NCBI RefSeq assembly: GCF_036127095.1
Contig: NZ_CP108007.1
Location: forward strand, 124,001-188,000
Direction of reading: 5' to 3'
Length of the DNA stretch: 64,000 bases
From: Streptomyces sp. NBC_00335
GTDB lineage: Bacteria > Actinomycetota > Actinomycetes > Streptomycetales > Streptomycetaceae
Positions 1 through 9,265 of this stretch are shown here, piece by piece; position 1 is the first letter of the stretch; each line of letters starts with the position of its first letter. The translations under genes and the position numbers were made by a program. The notes beneath the pieces are model-generated. The model did not search any database and was not told the DNA's origin. It was given only the letters and a program-made list of their open reading frames with translations.

Positions 1-35
1 GCTTCTTCGCGCACCCCGGCTCCATCCTCTGCTGA
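1..35 (+). CDS. C-terminal end of a gene entering from the left
   Basis: One frame (codons starting at base 3) reads FFAHPGSILC and then a TGA at 33-35. Every codon in this short stretch ends in G or C, as in real genes of this genome, and a strong hairpin terminator follows 18 bases later. The stretch is too short to name a product. It is inferred to be the tail of a plus-strand gene that starts outside the window. Confidence 0.4.
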   Translation, partial: FFAHPGSILC

Positions 36-53
36 TCCCCGCATCGGCGCACC

Positions 54-93
54 AAGGCCAAGGGCCCCGGACTCGTCCGGGGCCCTTGGCCTT
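54..93. terminator. Strong bidirectional hairpin terminator
   Basis: A perfect 19-bp inverted repeat (54-72 with 75-93) separated by two bases. It sits between the end of the plus-strand gene fragment at 35 and the convergent stop of the CopC-CopD gene at 122, so it can serve both directions. No clear U-tract is present, as is common in Streptomyces. Confidence 0.8.
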
Positions 94-121
94 TCGCCGT
101 GCGCTGCTCACCGCTCACCGC

Positions 122-1927
122 TCACCGCACGCGCAGCTCCGACTCGACGGTCTGCAGGTCGATGTCCGTGGTGCGCACCTTCAGCTCGACCTTCCAGACG
201 CCGGCCACGGGCAGGATGACGTTGGACGTGGAGAACTCCCCGGGACCCTGGCGGGTGAGGGCGAACCGCATCGCGTCGGGGCCGCCGGAGGCCTGCCGCA
301 GCGCGGCGGAGACCTCGGGGACGTCCCGGACCGCGCCCTTGGCATCACTGATCCGTACGGTCAGCCGGGCGTCGGCGCCGGCCCGGGCCGGGTCCAGAAC
401 GATCCTGGCGCTGCCGCCGGTGAACTTGACCTCGACGCGCTGCGCCGTGGGCACGGGCGCCGCGGGCCGGGAGCCGGGCGGCGTGGCCACGAGGACGGCG
501 GTGAAGGCGAGGACCACGACCGCGAAGGCCACTTCCACGCGCAGCGACCACCGGAGCTGGCGGCGCGCCGACCGCTCCCGTTCGGCCTCGGCGCGGGGCG
601 TGGTCCGGCCGGTGGCGGAGGCCGCCGGGGCGGACGGCCCGCCGACGGCCGCCAGGACCTTCTCCGTGACCGCGGCGGCGGGCGTGGCGGCGTAGCGGCG
701 GCGCACGACGGACCGGGACAGCGCACCGCCCCACACGAGCACCCCGACCGCGGCGAGTTTGAGGACGAGCAGGGTCCCGTAGGAGGTGCCGGTGAGCGCC
801 TGCACGCTGCCCACCCCGCGCCAGGCACGGTAGATCCCGGTGACCGTCAGGACGAGCACGGCCGTGCCGGCGATCCAGGAGAAGCGGCGCAGCGCCGTGC
901 CGACTTGGTCCGCCGGCAGCGGCGCCTTGCGCCGTACGACGCTCAGCAGGAGGAAGGCCAGACCGCCGAACCACGCGGTCATGGCCGAGGTGTGCAGCAG
1001 GTCCGCCGCCGATACGAGCAGTTCCCCCTCGGCGTTCGCGTGGCCGGTCCCCAGCCAGGTGGCGGGCAGCAGCACGGCGCCGGTCACCGCCAGGGCCCGG
1101 CGGGCCGCCCCGCCGGTACGGCCCCCGCCGCGAACGGCCAGGAGCAGGAGGGGTCCGGCGACGGCGAGCAGCCCGATCCGGCCGAGCACGTACCGGCCGA
1201 AGTCGGTCTCCACCGTCGAGCCCAGCAGGCTGGGCTCGAGGAGAGCGCCGAGCCCGCGGCCGGCCGCGTACGGTCCCTGGATCAGGAGCACGCCGGCGGC
1301 CGCGGCCAGGGCGGCGGCCCAGGCGCCGGCCAGCAGCCGCCGGGGCCGGGTGCGGGCCCACCCGGCGGGCCAGCAGAAGAGCAGGAAGACCGCGCCGCCG
1401 CCGAGCAGGCCGAGGGCGGCGTAGCCCAGCCAGCGCAGGCCGGTGAAGACGGCGCGGACCGTGGGGTCGGCATCGGTGCCGGCCCCGGCGGCGGGCAGTT
1501 CGCCCAGCTCCGCCGAGCCGACGGCGAAGACGATCACTCCGTAGATGGGGTGCGAGTCCGCCGAGACGACCCGCCAGGTGAGGGTGTGGACGCCCTCGTT
1601 CAGCGTGCCGGGCAGCGGTACGACGATCTTGTCGGGCGCGGCCGGGTCGTTGCGGGCACCACCGAGTTCGACGTCCCCCCGCGGGCCGTCGAGTCGCATG
1701 CCCCCCTCGACCGGGGAGGCGCCCTCGCTGAAGGTCAGGGTCACCTCGGAGGGGGCGGTCGCCAGCCGCTCTCCGTTGGCGGGGGACGAGGACAGCAGCT
1801 GTGCGTGGGCCTGAGCCGGCTGCGCCGGGACGGCAAGAGCCATCCCGGCGACAACCGTCATCAGAACCAGTGCACGCGCTATCCACCGCAGAGGGCTGGG
1901 GGTGTGTCCCCCGGGAAAGCACAGCAC
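122..1927 (-). CDS. CopC-CopD fusion copper transport protein
   Basis: 601 residues. An N-terminal signal peptide ends in a PAQAQ/H-type site (residues about 15-41), leaving a histidine at the mature N-terminus as in CopC copper-binding domains. The CopC cupredoxin-like domain follows to about residue 140 and includes an HPIYG segment. About eight hydrophobic membrane segments (about 155-480) match CopD, and a periplasmic C-terminal FixH/YtkA-like beta domain ends the protein. The GTG start at 1927 has an AAGGAG site six bases upstream. It lies 10 bp behind the multicopper oxidase gene and is surely co-transcribed with it. The family binds and moves copper across the membrane; the direction of transport cannot be read from sequence. 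Confidence 0.85.
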   Translation of the reverse strand: MLCFPGGHTPSPLRWIARALVLMTVVAGMALAVPAQPAQAHAQLLSSSPANGERLATAPSEVTLTFSEGASPVEGGMRLDGPRGDVELGGARNDPAAPDKIVVPLPGTLNEGVHTLTWRVVSADSHPIYGVIVFAVGSAELGELPAAGAGTDADPTVRAVFTGLRWLGYAALGLLGGGAVFLLFCWPAGWARTRPRRLLAGAWAAALAAAAGVLLIQGPYAAGRGLGALLEPSLLGSTVETDFGRYVLGRIGLLAVAGPLLLLAVRGGGRTGGAARRALAVTGAVLLPATWLGTGHANAEGELLVSAADLLHTSAMTAWFGGLAFLLLSVVRRKAPLPADQVGTALRRFSWIAGTAVLVLTVTGIYRAWRGVGSVQALTGTSYGTLLVLKLAAVGVLVWGGALSRSVVRRRYAATPAAAVTEKVLAAVGGPSAPAASATGRTTPRAEAERERSARRQLRWSLRVEVAFAVVVLAFTAVLVATPPGSRPAAPVPTAQRVEVKFTGGSARIVLDPARAGADARLTVRISDAKGAVRDVPEVSAALRQASGGPDAMRFALTRQGPGEFSTSNVILPVAGVWKVELKVRTTDIDLQTVESELRVR

Positions 1928-1937
1928 AACGTTCTCC

Positions 1938-4900
1938 TTACAAGGGCGCCGGAGCGCCGGGGGAGCCGGTCGGAGTCACCCTCAGGAGCCCCCACATGCC
2001 GGCCGCCGCGAACGGCTGCCTCGCATCGGACACGAGGTAGTCCCCTGTGTAGCGGAACCGCCCGCCGGCCGCACCCAGTTGTGCGTCCACCGTCTCACCT
2101 GCGGTGACGGTGCGGGCGGACATCTTCTGGGAGCCCTCCATGCCCGGTTCGAGCGGGAAGCTGTGACCGCCGACGGTGAAGGAGTGGAACTGGTCGGAAG
2201 CTCCCACCCCGACCCGGAAGACCACGGGGTCTGCGGAGTTGGCCCGGAACACGGGTGTCGCGGGGTCTCCGTAGGGATCCGAGGAGAACGCCGACCCGTA
2301 CGAGCCGATGACCGGCGCGCTCGGGAAGTTGTTGACGTAGGACGTCAGCCCGAGCCGCTTGGTGAGGGGCTCGCTGTGGTAGTTGAAGTGGCTGTATCCC
2401 TTGTCGAACGAGCCGGTGTTGCCCGCGGTGCCCGGCGGCGCGCCGGGGATCGGGGCGACGGGCCGGTTGAAGGCCTCCGCCGGGTTCACGCCGTTGCCCG
2501 CGACCTGGTCCCCGTACGGCAGGATGCTGCGCGAGAACTGCTGGTCGGTGCTCTGCATCAGCAGGGCGAACTCCCGGAACTTGCGGCCGCCCGGCACCCT
2601 GATGATCGCTTCCGTGCTGGTCCTCGTCGCGGTGAGCGGTGCGCCCGTCGCGCTGTCCGACCAGGTGGACCCGGCCGGCTCGACGATCAGCATTCCGTAG
2701 GCGCCGTGCCGCAGCGAGGCCGTGCTCCCCAGGTTCTGGAAGAGCGAGGAGCCGAGCTCGGTGTCCGCGTGGAAGGTGTACGTGAGCGACTTCCCGGCCG
2801 CCACCGTGGTGTCCGGGTTCAGACCCACCGCGGCGCCGCTCGCCAGCTGCTGGTTGCGCGTCAGCTTGGCGAGGTCGAAGCCGGCCCGGGTGCCCCCGTA
2901 CGGCGAACCGGGGTCCGTCCTGTTGTTCAGGGTGATGGACACGCAGTCGCCCTTGTTCGCCCGCAGCACGAGCGGTTCGAGCTTCTTGGCGCCGCTCTTG
3001 AGCGCGTCCACGTCCGAGGAGAGGGCGTAGACCACGCCGCCGGTGTCCTGGAACGGCGCTGTCGGCAGCGTCATGTTGATCACGGACACGTCGTACTTCA
3101 GGACGCGGGCCGTGCTCGGGCAGGACGCGGCCGTGGACGTGACCACGGAGGCGTCGGGCTTGCCGTCCGCGGTGTAGGCGGCCGCCGGATCGGGACCCGG
3201 CGTGACCTGGGTGTTGCCGGTGGCCGCGACCTGCTTGGGGAAGCCCGCTCCCGTCGGGGGCGCGGTCCGCCCGGGCAGCGGCTTCAGATCGCTCTGCAGC
3301 CGGTCGTGCACCCGGAAGATGCCCCAGGCGCCGCTCTCCATCGCGAAGGTGCGCGTGCTGTAGTACAGGTAGTCGCCCGGCGAGGCCGAGGGACCGCCCG
3401 CCCCGCCGTCCAAGACGTAGTCGAACCGCTCGGAGATTCCCGTGGTCGCGGCGTCCATCAGCTGGCCGCCCTTGTTGAACCGCTCCATGCGGAACCGGTG
3501 GCCCTGGATGCGCAGGGCTTCGGCGCGGTCGTTGACGCCGATGGTGCGCACGACCACCGGGTCGCCGGCGTAGGCACGCAGGAGCGGGGTCCTCGGGTCT
3601 CCGTACTTGACGGAGGAGAAGACGTACGGATCGACGGTGGTCACCGTCGCCCGCGCGGTGTTCGCGTCGGGCTTGGCGGGGTCGTCGGGAGCACGGCTGA
3701 AGGCGTTGCGGCAGCGCGCTCCGTTGTACTCCTGGCGCTGGTCGGTGGTCGTGGGGTCGGCGGGGGTGGCACCCGGTGGTGTTCGTTCACCGAGTGGCGC
3801 GGCTCTGAGGTTGATGGAGCCCTCCTCGCACTCCTGTCCGTTGTTGAAGGGGTTCAGGCCCGGTCCGGGTGGTGTGTAGAGCTCGCTCCTGCCTCTTCGC
3901 CCGTTGTGGAGGAAGACGGTGTACTCGCGGAAGGAACCGGACTGGCCGACACCGACGGAGCCGCCGGAGGTGTTGACGATGTCGACGATCGTGCCGCTGT
4001 TGACCTCCTTGCCGGTGACCGGGTCGCGGTAGGTCGACCCCTTGGGCTCGATGATGTGGGCGGCGAACAGGCCGTGCGCCCAGGAGGCCACCGCGTCGAC
4101 GTGGTCGTGCCAGAAGACGGTGCCCGAGTCCACGTCCGAGTACCAGCGGTACTGGACGAACTCGACGGTCACCGGCTCGCCGGCGGTGTGCTGCTTGGTC
4201 AGGGGCTGGTCGAAGACGAGCTGGTTGCCCTCGATCCCGACGATCTTCCTGACCTCGATGGTGTCCCGGCCGACTCCGATGCCGATGGAGATGCCGGTCC
4301 GCAGCTTGTCCGTTCCGGACACGGTGATCCGGTCCGGGGCGTCCACGGAGGTCAGCGAGCGGTTCTCGCGCGAGGTGGCGAAGACGGCCTGCTCGAAGGC
4401 GAAGCCGGCGACGACGCCGTCGGACGCCAGCGGGTCGAACTGGACCAGGTGAGTGTGCATGTTGACCTTGCTCTGCACACTCGCTTTCAGCTCGCTGCCG
4501 AAGGTGATCGCCACGCAGTCGCCGACGTTGGAGCGGATCACCAGCGGGTCGACGGGCTTGCGTCCCTCGAGGACGTCCTTCTTGTCCTCGTTGAGGACGA
4601 AGACCTCACCGTCCTTGTCGACCTCGCGGTCGGTGGACTGGAGGGACACGGGCACGGCCGTCACGTCGTAGCGGCGTACCCGGGCGTCCTTGGGGCACAG
4701 GCCGCCGGGATTCTTGTCACTGACCGTCTCGCCCACGCCCGGCGCTCCCGCGTGCCCGTTGGGGGCGAACGGCGGACGCTGGCCCAGATGCGGGCGCAGC
4801 AGCGGGTAGGCCGGTTTGCCGGTGCGCGGGTTGAACCGGATCGTCGGCCGCTCACCTGGGGATTCGGACTTGAAGTTGGCCCATACGGCGCTGGTCTCGG

Positions 4901-7256
4901 GCTCGCCGAGGTAGACCGGCGCGTCCTCGGTGCCGCCCTTCTGCCAGTCCCAGACCGTCGCGTCGTCCGGGTCCGGCCCGCTGCCGGCGTTCCAGCGGGT
5001 GCCCTGCGGCGGGAGACTGCCCTCGACCAGGGATTCCAGCGTGATCTGCGTCGATGGGCTGGTCAGGTGTTTCGCCAGGACCACGGTCTTGCCCTGGATC
5101 GTCCGGCCGATCAGCTGCGAGGAGTCGACCCCCTCCTGCAGGGGCGTCTTGCCCGGTAGCGGGGCCAGCGTGGGTTGCGCCGTGTCGAAGACGCGCCACA
5201 TCCCCCACATGCCGGCGACGTAGTGCTGGCCTATATGACAGTGGTAGAGGAAGTCGCCGGCCGCCTGCTGGCAGCCTCCGGCGCCGCACTCGTGCTCCAG
5301 GTTGAAGCTCTCCATCGGACTGACCGTCTGCGAGTCCAGCCGGATCGACTTGGCGTTCTGGATCGGTGTCTTGGTCAGGCCCGCGTCCATGTCCGTGTTG
5401 TCCGAACCGGGGTTGAGCCGCCAGCGGGTGCCACCGCCGTGCACGTGGTGCACGTGCAGCTGTTCGGCGCCCGCGTGCACGAGCCGCGTCTTGGTGGGCT
5501 CGCCGAGGTAGGAGCGCGGCATGGGCGTGGCCGGGTCGCCATAGGTGTACGAGCTGTAGGCCAGCGACTTGTTCGCCTTCTGGACCTCGGCCCCGCGCGC
5601 GGCCTCCAGCTGGAGACGGCGGTAGAAGGGCTCGCTGCGGTAGTTGATGCCGCGGCTGCCCGGCCGGTACACCTTGGTGCCGCCGCCGCCCTCGTTGGGG
5701 ATGGTCGGCGTCGGCGGACGCAGGTCGATCATGGGCAGCGGACGGCCGTACTCGATCTGGTCGCCCACGGGGATGCCGGTGTCACCGCCGATCGGGATGC
5801 CCTCGTCGTTCTCGCGCAGCGGCCTGCGCAGGTTGAAGGTCTCGTCGCCGATCTCGTGGTAGATCAGGGCGAACTCGCGGAAGCTGGTCCCCGTGGGCGG
5901 GCGGACCATGGCCTCCCAGTTGCTCCACTTGTTGTCCTCGGTCCGGTCGGCGCCGGTGACCGGGTCGTACCAGCGGGCGCCGGCGCGTTCCGCGATCAGC
6001 GCGCCGAACAGGCCGTGGGACGTCAGCTGCGTGGACTCGCCGCCGCTGCGGAAGACCTTGGTGCCCTCGCCCATGGCCGGGTCGAGGTAGTAGCGGTACT
6101 GGCGGGTCTCACCGGGCTTGGCCAGGGACGCCGGGTTCTTGCCGACCTCTTGGCCGCCCGCTCCGCCGGCCGCGTCGTAGGCGACGCCGGCCAGGTCCAC
6201 GGAGACGGCCGGGACCCCGCCCGGCTGGACCACCGCGGGGTTGCCCAGCGAGCCGGAACGCGGAGCCTTCTGCAGCTTGTTGGTCAGGTTGATGACCACG
6301 CACTCGCCGAGGCGGGCGCGCATCACGAGCGGCTGGATCGGGTCCTGGCCCAGCCCGGTGGCCACCTTCGCGGCCGTCGGGTCCTCCTTGTCGAGCGCCG
6401 AGGCCCGGCGCAGTGCGGCCTCCTGCTCGCGTACGGCGCCCTCCCGGTCGGCGAGGACGTACATGTAGCCGTACGGGTCGTGGTCCCCGAACCGGTCCAC
6501 GGTGATGTCCACGTCGATGGCGTGGACGTCGAACACCCGCTGGGGCGAGGTGGCGCAGCTGCCGGCCTCACCGTCCGAGGCCTCGTCGGGCTGGGCCGCG
6601 GCGCCCGTGGGCGCGAGCAGCGCGGCCAGCAGAAGGGCACTCACGGTGTGCCGCAGCGCGAGCACCCAGGTGCGGGGCCTGCGCAGGACCGCGTACAGGC
6701 TCCGCGCCAGGGCGCGCGGCGAGAGCTCGGTCAGGACCGCCCCGACGAGCGCGAGCAGCAGGATCGCCGCCTCCACCTGGAGCGCCTGGTCCACCCCGTA
6801 CCGCAGCAGCGCGCCCGCTTCCCGCGCGGGCATCGCCTCGGTGCCGTGGATGTGTCCGGCGACGGGCGCCATCACCTTGTGGGCGGCGGCCTGGACGGCG
6901 GCCAGCGGCACGAAGCCGGCGGTCATGGTGACCGCGACGACCGAGGCCTTGAAGAGCGAGGTGCGCAGGGTGTCCGGGAGCAGCCCGAGCCGGTCGGCCG
7001 CGAGGCCGGACAGCCGGACGCCGAGGCCTGCCAGCGGAAGCACCAGGAGAACGTCGAAAACGAGGAACGGCAGATGAGAGACCCATGGTCCCCCTCTGCC
7101 GTACACGGCCCAGTGCTGCCAAGCCGCTGTTCCCAGTGCGAGGACGACGGCCAGCAGCATCCGGGACCTGAAGGCTGCGAACGCCTGGTCCTCGGGTGGT
7201 CGGCCGGTCCATCCGCGCACCGGCCCGAAATCGGGCGCGGCGGATGTGTCACGCAT
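1938..7256 (-). CDS. Giant membrane-anchored multicopper oxidase
   Basis: 1772 residues, several times the usual 450-600 of two- or three-domain multicopper oxidases. Residues about 30-215 hold several hydrophobic segments. The rest is a chain of cupredoxin-like modules. Copper-ligand motifs are visible: HVHHVHGGG near 600, HCHIGQHYVAGMWGM near 673 (type 1 Cys-His-Met plus trinuclear His), MHTHLVQF near 933 and HDHVDA near 1050. Later modules (about 1150-1772) keep the fold-like repeats (HSFTVGGHSFPLEPGM; GDYLYYSTRTFAMESGAWGIF) but have lost many ligands. The family couples four one-electron oxidations to reduction of oxygen to water, outside the membrane. Neighbours are CopC-CopD and a secreted protein, so cuprous-ion or phenol oxidation is likely. 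Substrate is unknown. Confidence 0.85.
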   Translation of the reverse strand: MRDTSAAPDFGPVRGWTGRPPEDQAFAAFRSRMLLAVVLALGTAAWQHWAVYGRGGPWVSHLPFLVFDVLLVLPLAGLGVRLSGLAADRLGLLPDTLRTSLFKASVVAVTMTAGFVPLAAVQAAAHKVMAPVAGHIHGTEAMPAREAGALLRYGVDQALQVEAAILLLALVGAVLTELSPRALARSLYAVLRRPRTWVLALRHTVSALLLAALLAPTGAAAQPDEASDGEAGSCATSPQRVFDVHAIDVDITVDRFGDHDPYGYMYVLADREGAVREQEAALRRASALDKEDPTAAKVATGLGQDPIQPLVMRARLGECVVINLTNKLQKAPRSGSLGNPAVVQPGGVPAVSVDLAGVAYDAAGGAGGQEVGKNPASLAKPGETRQYRYYLDPAMGEGTKVFRSGGESTQLTSHGLFGALIAERAGARWYDPVTGADRTEDNKWSNWEAMVRPPTGTSFREFALIYHEIGDETFNLRRPLRENDEGIPIGGDTGIPVGDQIEYGRPLPMIDLRPPTPTIPNEGGGGTKVYRPGSRGINYRSEPFYRRLQLEAARGAEVQKANKSLAYSSYTYGDPATPMPRSYLGEPTKTRLVHAGAEQLHVHHVHGGGTRWRLNPGSDNTDMDAGLTKTPIQNAKSIRLDSQTVSPMESFNLEHECGAGGCQQAAGDFLYHCHIGQHYVAGMWGMWRVFDTAQPTLAPLPGKTPLQEGVDSSQLIGRTIQGKTVVLAKHLTSPSTQITLESLVEGSLPPQGTRWNAGSGPDPDDATVWDWQKGGTEDAPVYLGEPETSAVWANFKSESPGERPTIRFNPRTGKPAYPLLRPHLGQRPPFAPNGHAGAPGVGETVSDKNPGGLCPKDARVRRYDVTAVPVSLQSTDREVDKDGEVFVLNEDKKDVLEGRKPVDPLVIRSNVGDCVAITFGSELKASVQSKVNMHTHLVQFDPLASDGVVAGFAFEQAVFATSRENRSLTSVDAPDRITVSGTDKLRTGISIGIGVGRDTIEVRKIVGIEGNQLVFDQPLTKQHTAGEPVTVEFVQYRWYSDVDSGTVFWHDHVDAVASWAHGLFAAHIIEPKGSTYRDPVTGKEVNSGTIVDIVNTSGGSVGVGQSGSFREYTVFLHNGRRGRSELYTPPGPGLNPFNNGQECEEGSINLRAAPLGERTPPGATPADPTTTDQRQEYNGARCRNAFSRAPDDPAKPDANTARATVTTVDPYVFSSVKYGDPRTPLLRAYAGDPVVVRTIGVNDRAEALRIQGHRFRMERFNKGGQLMDAATTGISERFDYVLDGGAGGPSASPGDYLYYSTRTFAMESGAWGIFRVHDRLQSDLKPLPGRTAPPTGAGFPKQVAATGNTQVTPGPDPAAAYTADGKPDASVVTSTAASCPSTARVLKYDVSVINMTLPTAPFQDTGGVVYALSSDVDALKSGAKKLEPLVLRANKGDCVSITLNNRTDPGSPYGGTRAGFDLAKLTRNQQLASGAAVGLNPDTTVAAGKSLTYTFHADTELGSSLFQNLGSTASLRHGAYGMLIVEPAGSTWSDSATGAPLTATRTSTEAIIRVPGGRKFREFALLMQSTDQQFSRSILPYGDQVAGNGVNPAEAFNRPVAPIPGAPPGTAGNTGSFDKGYSHFNYHSEPLTKRLGLTSYVNNFPSAPVIGSYGSAFSSDPYGDPATPVFRANSADPVVFRVGVGASDQFHSFTVGGHSFPLEPGMEGSQKMSARTVTAGETVDAQLGAAGGRFRYTGDYLVSDARQPFAAAGMWGLLRVTPTGSPGAPAPL

Positions 7257-7415
7257 GGCGAGGTGACTCCCTTGTTCGTGCTTGGGTCGGAAAGGGGGAA
7301 GCCGCGCGGAGCGCGGCGGCCGGGTGGGGTTCGGTGGTCGTGCGTTCCGTGGCGCCGGTCCGGTGGCGGCGGTTCGGCCGCGTTGCTTCGGTGGCGGCGC
7401 TCCGTGGGTGGCGCT

Positions 7416-8081
7416 TCAGTGGCCGTGGGCCGGGTCGCCGGTGAGGGAGACGGTCAGCTGCCGCGTTTCGCCGTCGCGCTTCCACAACACCCGCAGGGGC
7501 GGGTCGCCGGGCTCCGGGGGCTCGATGTCGAAGTACAGGACTCCCCGTACGGCGCTCCCGGCGGCCAGCCGGGGCAGCTCGCCGATGGTGTCGGAGTGCA
7601 GCGGCACCGGTTTGCCGGCGCCGTCCGCACGGCCCCGGCCGCCCTTGCCCCCGATGAGGAAGAACTCCTCCGCGACGCTGAACCCGGTCGGCTCGTCCTC
7701 GGTGTTGACGAGGGTGACGGGCACTCCGATCCGCTGGTCGTCGCCTTCCGGCGCGCCCGGCATCATCGAGGAGGGCATCTGGAAGCCGTCGTCCGTGTGG
7801 TGGTTGGCCATGGTCGACCACGCGGCCTGGCGGACCTGCGTCCGCACACCTCCGGCCTCGGCGCTCGCGCGGGGGACCGCTTCGCGGGCAGCCACGCGCT
7901 CCTGCCACAGCGCGGTGCCCGCCATGGCCGCGAGGACCGCGATGGTCGTGGTGAGCACGGCCAGGGCGCGGACGAGGGACGTGTGGCGGTCCCGGCGGAG
8001 CGGGCGCGGCGGGCGGGCGACGGCGGCCGGGCGGGCGGGGCGGGCCGGCCCGGCCGCCGTCGTCACGGAGTCCGGTGCCAT
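7416..8081 (-). CDS. Membrane-anchored extracytoplasmic protein of the copper block
   Basis: 221 residues. A Pro/Arg-rich cytoplasmic N-terminus (1-36) is followed by one hydrophobic anchor (about 37-60) and a roughly 160-residue outside domain with Met- and His-containing patches (ANHHTDDGFQMPSSMM near residues 91-106) and a predicted beta-rich C-terminal half. No named family was recognised. Its ATG overlaps the stop of the ROK kinase gene (ATGA at 8081-8083) and it precedes the multicopper oxidase, so it is expected to act outside the membrane with that enzyme, perhaps as an assembly or metal-delivery factor. This role is inference from context only. Confidence 0.7.
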   Translation of the reverse strand: MAPDSVTTAAGPARPARPAAVARPPRPLRRDRHTSLVRALAVLTTTIAVLAAMAGTALWQERVAAREAVPRASAEAGGVRTQVRQAAWSTMANHHTDDGFQMPSSMMPGAPEGDDQRIGVPVTLVNTEDEPTGFSVAEEFFLIGGKGGRGRADGAGKPVPLHSDTIGELPRLAAGSAVRGVLYFDIEPPEPGDPPLRVLWKRDGETRQLTVSLTGDPAHGH

Positions 8082-9022
8082 CAGACCAGCGCCTGCTGCG
8101 CGTCGGCGGGGCTCGCGCCGGCCGTCACACCGCGGGCCAGCAGGATCGAACCGTGGAGGGAGGAGAGTCCGCCGAGCAACGCGGGCCGGATGCGGGGCGC
8201 GGGATGACCTGCCCGGGCCAGCCGGCGGGTGTGGCGCTCGACGGTGGGGACGAAGCCGGGCAGTCCGTCGGCGAAACCGCCGCCGATGATGACGGCGCTG
8301 GGCCGGAACAGCTCGTTGGTGCCGACCGCGGCCGCCGCGAGGGCGGCGCAGGCCTCGTCGACCGCGAGCACGGCCCAGGGCACGGCGGCCTGCCAGGCCT
8401 CGCGCAGCTCCTCGTAGCTCACGTACTCCTCCCCGCGCAGCCGGGCGGCCCGGCGCAGGATCGCCCGTCCGGAGGCGAAGGCCTGAACGCAGCCCTGGCG
8501 GCCGCAGTCGCAGCGCGTGCCGGAGCGGTCGACGATCAGGTGGCCGATCTCGCAGGATCCCCGCTCGGCGCCCGGGCAGAGGGACCCGCCGAGCACCACT
8601 CCGCCGCCGACCCCGGTTCCGATCCCCAGGTAGACCACGTCCTCGATGCCCGCGGCCCGGGCTTCGGCGAGGGCGGCGACATCCCCGTCGTCCGCGCAGG
8701 CCACCGTGGTGCCCGGCAGCATCCGGCGGAGCTCGGAGCGCAGGTCCAGGCCCCGCCAGCCGGGGCGGTTCGGCCAGGCGGTCACCCGGCCGTCCCCGTC
8801 CAGGGTGGCGGGCATGGCGATGCCCGCCGCGATGATCGGGCCGGGCCAGTGACCGGGGAGGTCCTCCAGGCACGCGGCGAGCTTCTTCATGTCCGCGCGC
8901 ACGCCGTCGTCGGTGCGCCATCGGAAGGTGGTCTCGTACGGTTCCGCCCCGTCGCCTTCCACCCGAATGGCGACTTTGGTGCCGCCGACGTCCATCCCGA
9001 GGTAACCCTTGATACCGCTCAT
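8081..9022 (-). CDS. ROK-family sugar kinase
   Basis: 313 residues. The N-terminal phosphate-binding motif GMDVGGTK (residues 9-16), the central GIGTGVGGG loop, the E-I-G-H-L-I catalytic region and the ROK zinc motif CDCGRQGC are all present, so the protein should be an active ATP-dependent sugar or aminosugar kinase acting in the cytosol. No DNA-binding N-terminus is present, so it is a kinase rather than a ROK repressor. It is the first gene of the minus-strand copper block and divergent from the SpaB_C/aroB-like pair. Because sugar-phosphate cyclases and ROK kinases occur together in cyclitol pathways, a link to the neighbouring cyclase was considered, but opposite strands make this weak. 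Confidence 0.8.
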   Translation of the reverse strand: MSGIKGYLGMDVGGTKVAIRVEGDGAEPYETTFRWRTDDGVRADMKKLAACLEDLPGHWPGPIIAAGIAMPATLDGDGRVTAWPNRPGWRGLDLRSELRRMLPGTTVACADDGDVAALAEARAAGIEDVVYLGIGTGVGGGVVLGGSLCPGAERGSCEIGHLIVDRSGTRCDCGRQGCVQAFASGRAILRRAARLRGEEYVSYEELREAWQAAVPWAVLAVDEACAALAAAAVGTNELFRPSAVIIGGGFADGLPGFVPTVERHTRRLARAGHPAPRIRPALLGGLSSLHGSILLARGVTAGASPADAQQALV

Positions 9023-9265
9023 TCACGTGAGTTTCCGCAGGGCGGACCACTGGGCGGTAACCGCGCCACCACCGGGTCCGCCGGGCAGGATCCGGGAGGG
9101 CCGCGTGCTTTTCCGGGCAGGGCCCTAGGGCTCCCCCCTATGTCATCCCTATGTTTCCCCCCGGCGTGACCAATTGGGCACTGAACGGAAATACAAAGAA
9201 GCGCGACAACTACCCTCGGCGAGGCCCAGGAACTTCACGGAACTCCCCCCGAGGTGGATTCTGCA

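Noticed and set aside
1902..8207. Very long plus-strand open frames (1902-5159 and 5175-8207)
   Set aside because: They are antisense shadows of the multicopper oxidase block. Their translations are low-complexity Arg/Gly/Val-rich with no domain, and the minus-strand frame has copper motifs.
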